A stretch of DNA of 45,451 nucleotides from an uncultured Oscillospiraceae bacterium (GTDB lineage: Bacteria; Bacillota; Clostridia; Oscillospirales; Ruminococcaceae): NCBI GenBank assembly GCA_934446565.1, contig CAKSEO010000021.1, forward strand, positions 1 to 45,451. Reading direction: 5' to 3'. Below, piece after piece: positions 7,556-14,542 of this stretch; positions within the stretch are counted from its first letter, which is position 1, and each line of letters starts with the position of its first letter. The translations under genes were made by a program, and so were the position numbers. The notes beneath the pieces are model-generated. The model was not told where the DNA came from. It saw only the letters and a program-made list of their open reading frames with translations, and did no database searches.

Positions 7556-8467
7556 TTATCCGATGAACTCCCGAACAAGGGAATTATCTGGTACATTCTC
7601 AGGGTCAAGCGGTTTAAGCATTAACAGGAACTTTTCAATATCCGCGTACTTAGCGTACTCCGGGTAGGTTTCGGAAACCCTGTGCAGGTCGTCAAGCAGG
7701 ATATCCCGGTATACCATCGGCTCGTATGCGATGAACGTGTCTATATCGAAGCTTGCACGGTGCTTATACGGCATGATGTAGAGATCCTCCCCGCGCTCCA
7801 CCGAGCGGAAAAATTCCATCGTTTCGGTGATGGAGCGCCCACGGTACAGCTTGTCGCGGATGAGACGCCGCATAAGCCGTATCTTTGAGGGGTGAAGCAG
7901 CTCCCCGCCGCTTTCAAGACGCGTCCTGACCGAAACGTACACGCGGTTGGTGTACTCGTCGGAATGCCCGATAACGTCGGGATTCAGCGCATGTATACCC
8001 TCCATTATTACGATGTCGCCGGGCTCATATTCCAGGCGAAATCCCGGTTTCCTATCCTGTAGCGCAAAATCGAACGCCGGAATGTCTATCGGCTGACAGC
8101 GGCTCAGAAGCTCGATGTGGCTCTTGAAAAGCTCAGTGTCGAGCCGCTTAGGGGATTCGAAATCAAATTTTCCCTCCTCGGCAAGCTGGCGCTCATCAGC
8201 GGTAAGCGGCAGAAAGTAGTTATCCATCGAGATGGTATGCGCACGGCAGCCGTTATCCTCCAGCAGCCTTGCCAGCCTGCCCGCCGTAGTGGTCTTTCCG
8301 GAGCCGGACGGTCCGGAAATGAGCACCACCGGCTTCTCCCGGCGTTCGCGATAAATACGCTCCGCCGCACGGGAAATCTGATCCGCATAAGCGTTCTCTG
8401 ATTTTTCTACGAGCGCCTGCGGGTCAGCCGACATGGAATTAAGCTCTAAAATAGGTATACATTTCAT
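7556..8467 (-). CDS. Uridine kinase-like P-loop nucleoside kinase
   Basis: A kinase of the uridine kinase/phosphoribulokinase family. It has the Walker A motif GPSGSGKTT (about residue 51), a DNYF substrate motif (MDNYFLPLTADER) and IVIMEGIHALNP, the Walker B-like segment of Udk. At 303 residues it is longer than classical Udk (about 210), with extra N- and C-terminal regions, as in the threonyl-tRNA-synthetase-like/uridine-kinase group of Clostridia. It probably phosphorylates uridine, cytidine or a related nucleoside; the exact substrate is uncertain. It is monocistronic and separated from pilT by a terminator hairpin. Confidence 0.85.
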   Translation of the reverse strand: MKCIPILELNSMSADPQALVEKSENAYADQISRAAERIYRERREKPVVLISGPSGSGKTTTAGRLARLLEDNGCRAHTISMDNYFLPLTADERQLAEEGKFDFESPKRLDTELFKSHIELLSRCQPIDIPAFDFALQDRKPGFRLEYEPGDIVIMEGIHALNPDVIGHSDEYTNRVYVSVRTRLESGGELLHPSKIRLMRRLIRDKLYRGRSITETMEFFRSVERGEDLYIMPYKHRASFDIDTFIAYEPMVYRDILLDDLHRVSETYPEYAKYADIEKFLLMLKPLDPENVPDNSLVREFIG

Positions 8468-8489
8468 AAATTGTCCCTTTCAGTAAACA

Positions 8490-8515
8490 CGTCCGCGAGT
8501 TATCCCGCGGACGTT
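8490..8515 (-). terminator. Terminator of the cobU-like/pilT unit
   Basis: ACGTCCGCG pairs with CGCGGACGT around an eight-base loop between the pilT stop and the kinase start. A short T-rich stretch follows on the minus strand. Confidence 0.65.
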
Positions 8516-8545
8516 TATATCTAGGTCGCCAAGGTACTATGATAC

Positions 8546-9601
8546 TTAAATGCCGCTGAGCAGCTTTTTCTCCATCTCGCCGCGGTCGGTCGCATATTCG
8601 AGGGCGGTCTCATAGGAGATCTGACCGGTCTTGTAGAGATTCGCAAGGCTGGTGTTGAGGGTGCACATTCCGTCGCGGGAACCCGCCGCCATGGTGGTTT
8701 CCATCATGTTTATCTTCGCGGAACGGATAAGGTTGCGGATAGCGTCGGTGCCTATCATTACTTCGACCGCCGCAACTCTGCCCTTGCCGTCTGCACGGGG
8801 GATAAGGGTCTGCGCGATGATACCCTGTATCATGCTGGCGAGCTGCGAACGCACCTGCTCCTGCGAATGCACCGGGCAGGCGTCGATTATTCTGTCGATG
8901 GTCTGCGCCGCGCTGGAGGTGTGCAGCGTGCCGAATACAAGGTGTCCTGTCTCCGCTGCGGTCATCGCAAGGGAGATGGTCTCGTAATCTCTCATCTCTC
9001 CGATGAGGATAACGTCCGGGTCCTCACGCAGAGCGCTGCGGAGCGCCTCGTGGAACGACGGAACGTCGCGACCGAGCTCTCTCTGGTGGATAGTCGCTTT
9101 TTCCTGCTTGTAGCGATACTCGATAGGGTCCTCTATCGTAATGACGTGGCAGGCACGGGTCTTGTTGATATACTCCATCAACGCCGCAAGCGTGGTGGAT
9201 TTACCTGCACCGGTAGGACCGGTAACGAGGACAAGTCCTCTGCGCTTCTTGGCAAATTCCAGCAGAACCGGAGGCATTTTCAGTTCCTCAAGCGTAGGTA
9301 TCTCCGCATTCAGCAGACGGATACACGCGGCAAGCTTGCCGCTCTGGCGGAATACGTTGACGCGCTGGCGTGCGCCGTTCTTGAGCTCAAAACTGAAGTC
9401 GATATCCTTACCCTCGGTGAGCATTTTTTCCTGCTCGGCGGAAAGTATCGAAAGGATGGTGCGGTTAACTACCTGGTCGGAAAGCTCGGTATACTTGCGC
9501 AGCTCGCCGTTAACGCGGACGACTGTCGGTGCGCCTACCGTCAGGTGTATATCAGAGGCGTTCATTTCTCGCGCCTGCATTATGAATTCTTCAAATGTCA
9601 T
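8546..9601 (-). CDS. pilT: PilT-family type IV pilus retraction ATPase
   Basis: A hexameric AAA-type motor of the secretion ATPase superfamily that depolymerises type IV pili. Seen in order: the N-terminal domain beginning with NASDIHLTVG, the Walker A GPTGAGKST, the Asp box (ITIEDPIEYRY), the Walker B segment DPDVILIGEMRDYET, the His box (GHLVFGTLHTSSAAQTIDRIID) and the retraction-specific motif AIRNLIRSAKI near residue 290. The length of 351 residues is normal. The start at 9601 follows GGAAGGAATAG. No pilin, pilB, pilC or pilM is in the window. It lies 44 bases downstream of a cobU-like gene and is probably co-transcribed with it. Confidence 0.95.
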   Translation of the reverse strand: MTFEEFIMQAREMNASDIHLTVGAPTVVRVNGELRKYTELSDQVVNRTILSILSAEQEKMLTEGKDIDFSFELKNGARQRVNVFRQSGKLAACIRLLNAEIPTLEELKMPPVLLEFAKKRRGLVLVTGPTGAGKSTTLAALMEYINKTRACHVITIEDPIEYRYKQEKATIHQRELGRDVPSFHEALRSALREDPDVILIGEMRDYETISLAMTAAETGHLVFGTLHTSSAAQTIDRIIDACPVHSQEQVRSQLASMIQGIIAQTLIPRADGKGRVAAVEVMIGTDAIRNLIRSAKINMMETTMAAGSRDGMCTLNTSLANLYKTGQISYETALEYATDRGEMEKKLLSGI

Positions 9602-9645
9602 GATGTTCTATTCCTTCCCAATATATGTATGTTGTTACGATGTAG

Positions 9646-10191
9646 TTACTTGATTTTGAACTGGATACCGCTTGCGGAGAAATAAACCTCATCTGAGGAA
9701 TTTGCGATTCGCTGATTTACGCTGCCGAGTATCTTACGGAGCGCGATATGGCTGGGGTCTGTGGGCGTGACTGAAAAACCGGTCTCGAGGGTGATGATTA
9801 TCATGCTTCCATTGAGCTCGCGTATTTTGTCGCGCATGTCCTCAACGTCCGAGATAACGGCGCGCTCGATAGATTTCATCTTATCGTCCGTCATCTGACT
9901 TATGTCCGGGCACATGCGGTTTATCATAATGGTCGTGTAGTCGCTCAGACGGTCAAAAATAACAAACTTGTGGTCGCCTATCTTTCCGGCGGGGTCCTCG
10001 TAAACTCCGTCGATAATGTCCCACTCAACGCCGTTTTGGTTGTTGCTGTATTCTATGCGGTGCAGGGTATCCGGATCGACCGCCTCCCCGGTACGTATGT
10101 ACAGCACGTAATCATAGTGCGAGTAGCTCGTAGCCGCCCAGCGCGATTTACCGCTTGCCGCTCCTCCCGTTATCAGGATAGATTTAGACAT
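9646..10191 (-). CDS. CobU-like P-loop protein lacking the guanylylated His
   Basis: It resembles the bifunctional adenosylcobinamide kinase/guanylyltransferase CobU. The N-terminus SILITGGAASGKSRWA is the CobU P-loop, followed by a YIRTGEAVDPDTLHRI segment like the CobU TxxxxDxEM..RI region. The catalytic RIxxHxxxRPxxW motif reads RIEYSNNQNGVEW here, so Ser stands where CobU has its guanylylated His and Asn replaces the following Arg. KFVIFDRLSDYTTIMINRM corresponds to the CobU Walker B-like region. There are no other cobalamin genes nearby and it precedes pilT, so a role outside cobalamin synthesis is plausible. I chose the ATG at 10191, preceded by GGTGG; a start 14 codons upstream lacks support. 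Confidence 0.65.
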   Translation of the reverse strand: MSKSILITGGAASGKSRWAATSYSHYDYVLYIRTGEAVDPDTLHRIEYSNNQNGVEWDIIDGVYEDPAGKIGDHKFVIFDRLSDYTTIMINRMCPDISQMTDDKMKSIERAVISDVEDMRDKIRELNGSMIIITLETGFSVTPTDPSHIALRKILGSVNQRIANSSDEVYFSASGIQFKIK

Positions 10192-10387
10192 TTCGCCACC
10201 ATTCCTTTCAGAAATTACTGCACCGACCGCCAAGAGTTCAGCGCGTTTCTATTATTATACAACAAAACCTTCAACATGTAAAGTGGTTTTTGTCAAATTT
10301 GTACAAGCGCCCGCATAATTGTGAATATTTTCCGGTTTAGCACCGGCGCATTTGTGTATTTTAATGAGAGTCGGAGGAAAAGTAAAA

Positions 10388-10412
10388 TGACCGCACGAAA
10401 AACGCGCGGTCA
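10388..10412 (-). terminator. Terminator of the VanY-type gene
   Basis: TGACCGC (10388-10394) pairs with GCGGTCA (10406-10412), and on the minus strand a TTTTACTTTTCC stretch follows. It lies 16 bases after the stop of the carboxypeptidase gene. Confidence 0.65.
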
Positions 10413-10427
10413 CTCAATATTATGAAA

Positions 10428-11432
10428 TCACGCTACTCCGAGGAATTCCTCCAGTGTAAGCCCGCTGTCGTGCAGGAGCTTCGCCGTACTGGTCCCGAGG
10501 TAGCGCACATGCCACGGCTCGTAGATGTAGCCGGTAATGTGCTCGCTTCCCTTGGGGTAACGCAGCAGGAAGCCGTACTCCCAGCAGTGCTCTGCCAACC
10601 ACTTGCCCTCGGCAGTCTCGCCATAGCTCTGCCTGAGCGAGGAAATGTCCATCGCAAGCCCGGTCTGGTGCTCGGAATGTCCCGGCTGCGCGGAATAGGT
10701 GTCCGCTACCTCCGGTCCGTCGATGGACGCCCAGTATGCAAAGGTAGCTTTCTGCTTTTCGTAGGAGCGGAAGCCGGAAACTATGGACATATCGTAGCCG
10801 GAGCTTTCCCTCATCTTCAGGAATGCATTGTAGGTTTCCTCGTCCAGACCGTCGCCGTAATCCTTGGGAAGGTCTAACTGGCGGTTGACGATTATAACTC
10901 CGCCGATGGTGGTGACTCCGTCCTTTTCGACCGGGGCGGGAGCCTTTATCTTAGCCTTAACGGAACCCTTGCAGATTATGTCGGCGAAATCGTTGACAAC
11001 CTCGAGGGTTCCCAGCCCGAACACGCTGCCGCCCTTGTTGACGCGCAGCGTTCCACCCTGGGTGAACACGCCGTCCTTCTGTACCTTGACCTTTCCGGTC
11101 ACGGACGTCATCGCGGTATCGCCTGCGGTAAGCTGTCCCTTGACGTACACCGCTCCCCCGGCGGCTACCTTCAGCGTGCCGTTAAGTATCAGCTCCGCGC
11201 CGCTCTTTATGTAGAGCTTGCCGCCCTTCTTAACGTACAGCGTCGAGCCCTCCGGAACGGTCTGACTGTCGGAAATGACGCAGCTTCCGCTTATCTGCTT
11301 TCTGCCCTTGAAAAGCACCGAGGCACTGCCCTGCTCCGCGAACGCCTGTACCGCAGGTATCGCTGCGGCTGCCAGTGCAAGTACCATAAGGATTGCAGTC
11401 ATCAGCGCGACTGCCTTTTTTGTCATGCTCAT
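10428..11432 (-). CDS. VanY-type D,D-carboxypeptidase with N-terminal beta-repeat domain
   Basis: An exported peptidoglycan carboxypeptidase of the VanY/peptidase M15B family. It starts with a signal peptide (MSMTKKAVALMTAILMVLAL). Residues about 45-165 form a repetitive Gly-rich beta segment (STLYVKKGGKLYIKSGAEL, LNGTLKVAAGGAVYVKG, GTLRVNKGGSVFGLGTL), like a short beta-helix or bactofilin-type stack. The catalytic domain follows, with SGFRSYEKQ, the zinc motif HSEHQTGLAMD and the EPWHVRYLG motif. I chose the ATG at 11432, five bases after AGGAGG; an upstream in-frame start has no such site. The repeat domain may anchor the enzyme to the wall, which is an inference. A consensus promoter lies upstream. 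Confidence 0.9.
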   Translation of the reverse strand: MSMTKKAVALMTAILMVLALAAAAIPAVQAFAEQGSASVLFKGRKQISGSCVISDSQTVPEGSTLYVKKGGKLYIKSGAELILNGTLKVAAGGAVYVKGQLTAGDTAMTSVTGKVKVQKDGVFTQGGTLRVNKGGSVFGLGTLEVVNDFADIICKGSVKAKIKAPAPVEKDGVTTIGGVIIVNRQLDLPKDYGDGLDEETYNAFLKMRESSGYDMSIVSGFRSYEKQKATFAYWASIDGPEVADTYSAQPGHSEHQTGLAMDISSLRQSYGETAEGKWLAEHCWEYGFLLRYPKGSEHITGYIYEPWHVRYLGTSTAKLLHDSGLTLEEFLGVA

Positions 11433-11519
11433 AATGTCCTCCTGCGCGTATCCGCGCTGTTTTACCCTTTTCATATAATAAGACCATCAACTATGCAAAA
11501 AGGTTGCACTTCAATTTAA

Positions 11520-11548
11520 ATTATACCACATAAATCACGCTCCGTCAA
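11520..11548 (-). promoter_or_regulatory. Promoter of the VanY-type gene
   Basis: On the minus strand TTGACG (11543-11548) and TATAAT (11520-11525) are separated by 17 bases. The boxes lie about 90 bases upstream of the start, leaving an untranslated leader of roughly 80 bases. Confidence 0.7.
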
Positions 11549-11589
11549 TCCCGTCCCAGAAATTCCTAGTTTAAATTTTCAAAACCCTC

Positions 11590-11618
11590 TTGACAAATAC
11601 CCCCTGGGGGTATATAAT
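11590..11618 (+). promoter_or_regulatory. csoR-copA promoter with CsoR operator
   Basis: TTGACA (11590-11595) and TATAAT (11613-11618) are spaced 17 bases apart. The spacer is filled by a perfect 17-bp palindrome, ATACCCCCTGGGGGTAT (11597-11613), of the G-tract type bound by CsoR repressors. A tetramer bound here would block RNA polymerase; Cu(I) binding would release it. The layout is seen directly; the regulation is known for the CsoR family. Confidence 0.88.
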
Positions 11619-11647
11619 ACATACAGAAAATAGCGGAGGTGACAACA

Positions 11648-11962
11648 ATGGAAAACAAAGAATGCTGCCAGTGCGAGCATTGCCAGAAAACCAAGGAACG
11701 CTCCCCGGAGGAATACCGCGCGCTGATGAACCGCCTGAAACGGATACAGGGACAACTACGGGGGATAGAGAACATGTTGGAGAACAACGCCTACTGCACG
11801 GATATTATGGTGCAGACTGCGGCGGTGACTGCCGCGCTGAACTCGTTCAACCGACAGCTGCTGGAGAGCCACATGAAAAGCTGCGTCGCACAGAACATCC
11901 GCGAGGGCAACGACGAAGTTATAGACGAGCTTCTCGACACATTGCAGAAAATGATGAAATAA
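11648..11962 (+). CDS. csoR: CsoR-family copper-sensing repressor
   Basis: A small all-helical metal-sensing repressor that represses the copper operon until Cu(I) binds. The core RLKRIQGQLRGIENMLE is the family signature. The Cu(I) ligands are present: Cys in NNAYCTDIMVQ, and His and Cys in ESHMKSC, the Cys-His-Cys set. An additional N-terminal ECCQCEHCQK Cys cluster is unusual and may tune metal affinity. I chose the ATG at 11648, seven bases after GCGGAGGT, over an upstream GTG. It is the first gene of an operon with copA, 33 bases upstream of it. Confidence 0.93.
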   Translation: MENKECCQCEHCQKTKERSPEEYRALMNRLKRIQGQLRGIENMLENNAYCTDIMVQTAAVTAALNSFNRQLLESHMKSCVAQNIREGNDEVIDELLDTLQKMMK

Positions 11963-11995
11963 CAGAGATACAAGAACAAAGAAAGGAGCATGAAA

Positions 11996-14497
11996 ATGCA
12001 GCAATACGACATAACCGGGATGAGCTGCGCCGCATGCAGCGCCCGGGTGGAAAAGGCAGTATCAAAGGTACCCGGTGTGACATCCTGTTCGGTGAACCTG
12101 CTGACGAATTCGATGGGAGTTGAGGGGACTGCCTCCAGCTCGGACATAATCGCAGCCGTCACCGCCGCAGGCTACGGAGCCTCCGTCAAGGGAGCAAAGC
12201 CGGAGCAAGCCGCAAAGGCCTCCGGAAATGCGCAGGAGAACGCGTTCCGCTCGATGAAGCGCAGGCTTATTTCCTCGCTGGTGTTCCTGGTGATACTGAT
12301 GTACTTCTCGATGGGACACATGATGTGGGGATTCCCGCTTCCGCCGTTCCTCGAGGGAAATCACGTTGCGATGGGACTGATACAGCTGCTGCTGACCGCA
12401 GTGGTGATGGTGATCAACCAGCGGTTCTTCATAAGCGGATTCAAGGCGCTCGCAAAGGGCGCTCCGAACATGGACACACTGGTGGCGCTGGGCGCTTCTG
12501 CGGCTTTCGGCTACAGCACAGTCGCGCTGTTCCTCATGACTGACGCGCAGCTTCACGACGGCGCTGACGCGGCAATGATGTGGATGGACGAATTCTACTT
12601 CGAATCCGCCGCGATGATACTCACGCTGATAACCGTCGGGAAAATGCTCGAAGCGCGCTCCAAGGGCAAAACCACAGACGCGCTGAAATCACTCATGAAG
12701 CTCGCACCCGCCGAAGCTACAGTGATACGCGACGGCACGGAAGTCACGATACCCGCCGAGCAGCTTGCTGTCGGAGAAATCTTCGCAGTAAAACCCGGCG
12801 AGAGCATCCCCGCAGACGGCGTAGTTATCGAGGGCAGCAGCGCTGTCAACGAATCCGCACTGACCGGCGAGAGCATTCCGGTGGATAAATCCGAGGGCAG
12901 CAAGGTTTCCGCCGCAACGATAAACCAGTCCGGCTACCTCAAATGCCGCGCCGAAAGAGTCGGCGGTGATACCGCGCTTTCTAAGATAATCCAGATGGTG
13001 AGCGACGCTTCCGCTACTAAAGCTCCTATCGCCAAGCTCGCCGACAAGGTTTCCGGCGTGTTCGTGCCGGTGGTTATAGGTATCGCGCTCGTTACCATCG
13101 CGGTTTGGCTGCTGTGCGGTCAGACCATTGGGTACGCTCTCGCACGGGGAATTTCCGTGCTGGTGATCAGCTGCCCGTGCGCGCTGGGTCTTGCTACTCC
13201 GGTGGCGATAATGGTAGGCAACGGAGTCGGCGCCAAGAACGGTATACTGTTCAAGACCGCAGTTTCCCTTGAGGAGACCGGAAAGGTCAGCATAGTCGCC
13301 CTCGACAAGACCGGTACCATAACCAAGGGCGAACCCGCAGTTACCGACGTGCTCCCTGCCGCCGATGTCACCCGTGAGGAACTGCTAAGCCTTGCCTGCG
13401 CGCTGGAATCCCACAGCGAACACCCGCTCGCCTCCGCAGTCATGGAGCACTGCTCCGCGAATGGCATTACCCCGCGCGGAACTGAAAATTTCACCGCCCT
13501 CCCCGGAAATGGGCTTTCCGCCAGGCTGGACGGCTCAGAGCTGCTCGGCGGCAGCGTGAAGTTCATCTCCGGAAAGGCTGATTTCCCGAAAGAACTGCTC
13601 TCCGAAACCGACAGGCTTTCCGGCGAGGGAAAGACCCCGCTGTGCTTTGCAAGGGACGGAAAACTGCTGGGAATAATCGCGGTATCTGACGTCATCAAGC
13701 CGGAAAGCCCCGAGGCGATAAAGCAGCTCCGCAACATGGGTATCCGCGTTGTAATGCTGACCGGCGACAACGAGCGCACAGCCCGTGCGATAGGCGCGCA
13801 GGCAGGCGTCGACGAAGTCATAGCTGGCGTACTCCCGGACGGAAAGGAATCAGTCATACGCTCGCTGAAAAAGCAGGGTAAGGTCGCGATGGTCGGCGAC
13901 GGTATCAACGACGCGCCCGCCCTCACCCGCGCGGATATCGGCATTGCTATCGGAGCAGGTACCGATATCGCGATAGACGCAGCAGACGTTGTACTGATGA
14001 ACAGCAGGCTCACGGACGTTCCGGCAGCGGTGCGGCTAAGCCGTGCTTCCCTGCGGAACATCAAGGAGAACCTGTTCTGGGCGTTCATCTACAATACTAT
14101 TGGAATACCTCTGGCGGCAGGTCTTTTCGTGAACCTGTTCGGCTGGAGCCTTGACCCGATGTTCGGCGCGGCGGCGATGAGCCTTTCGAGTTTCTGCGTG
14201 GTTTCAAACGCGCTCAGACTTAACTTCGTGAAGGTACACGACCCCGCGCATGACAGAAAAATACACCACAATGATCACAAGGAGGAAAAATCAATGGAAG
14301 TTACGATGAAGATCGAAGGCATGATGTGCGGTCACTGCGAAGCGACTGTAAAGAAAGCGCTCGAGGCTATCCCGACTGTAGAAAGCGCCGAGGTGAGCCA
14401 CGAAAAAGGCACCGCAGTAGTCAAGCTTTCCGCAGAGACCCCGTTCGAAACGCTGAAAAAGGCAGTCGAGGACAAGGATTATAAAGTTATCGGCTGA
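11996..14497 (+). CDS. copA: Cu(I)-exporting P1B-type ATPase with C-terminal CopZ-like domain
   Basis: A membrane copper exporter. The N-terminal heavy-metal domain has GMSCAAC. About eight membrane segments are predicted, including the CPC motif in VISCPCALGLATP. The catalytic core shows ALTGES, DKTGTITKGEP, SEHPLA, MLTGDN and GDGINDAPAL. After a His-rich linker (HDRKIHHNDHKEEK) a second heavy-metal domain, GMMCGHCEATVKK, closes the protein at residue 833. That domain is preceded by an internal ribosome binding site and ATG at 14294, so it may also be made separately. I chose the ATG at 11996, seven bases after AAAGGAG; the ATG at 11990 lies too close to that site. Confidence 0.93.
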   Translation: MQQYDITGMSCAACSARVEKAVSKVPGVTSCSVNLLTNSMGVEGTASSSDIIAAVTAAGYGASVKGAKPEQAAKASGNAQENAFRSMKRRLISSLVFLVILMYFSMGHMMWGFPLPPFLEGNHVAMGLIQLLLTAVVMVINQRFFISGFKALAKGAPNMDTLVALGASAAFGYSTVALFLMTDAQLHDGADAAMMWMDEFYFESAAMILTLITVGKMLEARSKGKTTDALKSLMKLAPAEATVIRDGTEVTIPAEQLAVGEIFAVKPGESIPADGVVIEGSSAVNESALTGESIPVDKSEGSKVSAATINQSGYLKCRAERVGGDTALSKIIQMVSDASATKAPIAKLADKVSGVFVPVVIGIALVTIAVWLLCGQTIGYALARGISVLVISCPCALGLATPVAIMVGNGVGAKNGILFKTAVSLEETGKVSIVALDKTGTITKGEPAVTDVLPAADVTREELLSLACALESHSEHPLASAVMEHCSANGITPRGTENFTALPGNGLSARLDGSELLGGSVKFISGKADFPKELLSETDRLSGEGKTPLCFARDGKLLGIIAVSDVIKPESPEAIKQLRNMGIRVVMLTGDNERTARAIGAQAGVDEVIAGVLPDGKESVIRSLKKQGKVAMVGDGINDAPALTRADIGIAIGAGTDIAIDAADVVLMNSRLTDVPAAVRLSRASLRNIKENLFWAFIYNTIGIPLAAGLFVNLFGWSLDPMFGAAAMSLSSFCVVSNALRLNFVKVHDPAHDRKIHHNDHKEEKSMEVTMKIEGMMCGHCEATVKKALEAIPTVESAEVSHEKGTAVVKLSAETPFETLKKAVEDKDYKVIG
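14294..14497 (+). CDS. copZ: Internal in-frame CopZ-like copper chaperone
   Basis: A 67-residue heavy-metal-associated domain (MEVTMKIEGMMCGHCEATV..., ending KDYKVIG) that would bind Cu(I) through its GMMCGHC motif and deliver it to CopA. It lies in the same frame as copA with no stop codon between. The sequence AAGGAGG (about 14279-14285) lies eight bases before its ATG, which is a perfect ribosome binding site inside the copA coding sequence. The free size matches ordinary CopZ. Production of a separate protein is inferred from this signal only. Confidence 0.6.
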   Translation: MEVTMKIEGMMCGHCEATVKKALEAIPTVESAEVSHEKGTAVVKLSAETPFETLKKAVEDKDYKVIG

Positions 14498-14510
14498 TAG
14501 TTGATAACAC

Positions 14511-14540
14511 AATGCCCCGGATGATCTCATCCGGGGCATT
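14511..14540. terminator. Bidirectional terminator, copA / binding-protein gene
   Basis: A perfect 14-bp stem (AATGCCCCGGATGA / TCATCCGGGGCATT) with a two-base loop lies between the convergent copA and solute-binding protein genes. Confidence 0.8.
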
Positions 14541-14542
14541 AT

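Noticed and set aside
10375..10425. 12-codon ORF with a strong GGAGG site at 10387 on the plus strand
   Set aside because: It overlaps a terminator hairpin of the opposite gene and no downstream gene on that strand follows; translation is unsupported.
3850..11545. Shared 12-base string AATCACGCTCCG (inverted) in the promoter spacers of fprA and the VanY-type gene
   Set aside because: Only two occurrences were noticed and no palindrome is involved; too little to call an operator.
13120..14088. 322-codon open frame on the minus strand inside copA
   Set aside because: It is fully antisense to conserved ATPase motifs, has no family resemblance and is a by-product of GC-rich codon use.
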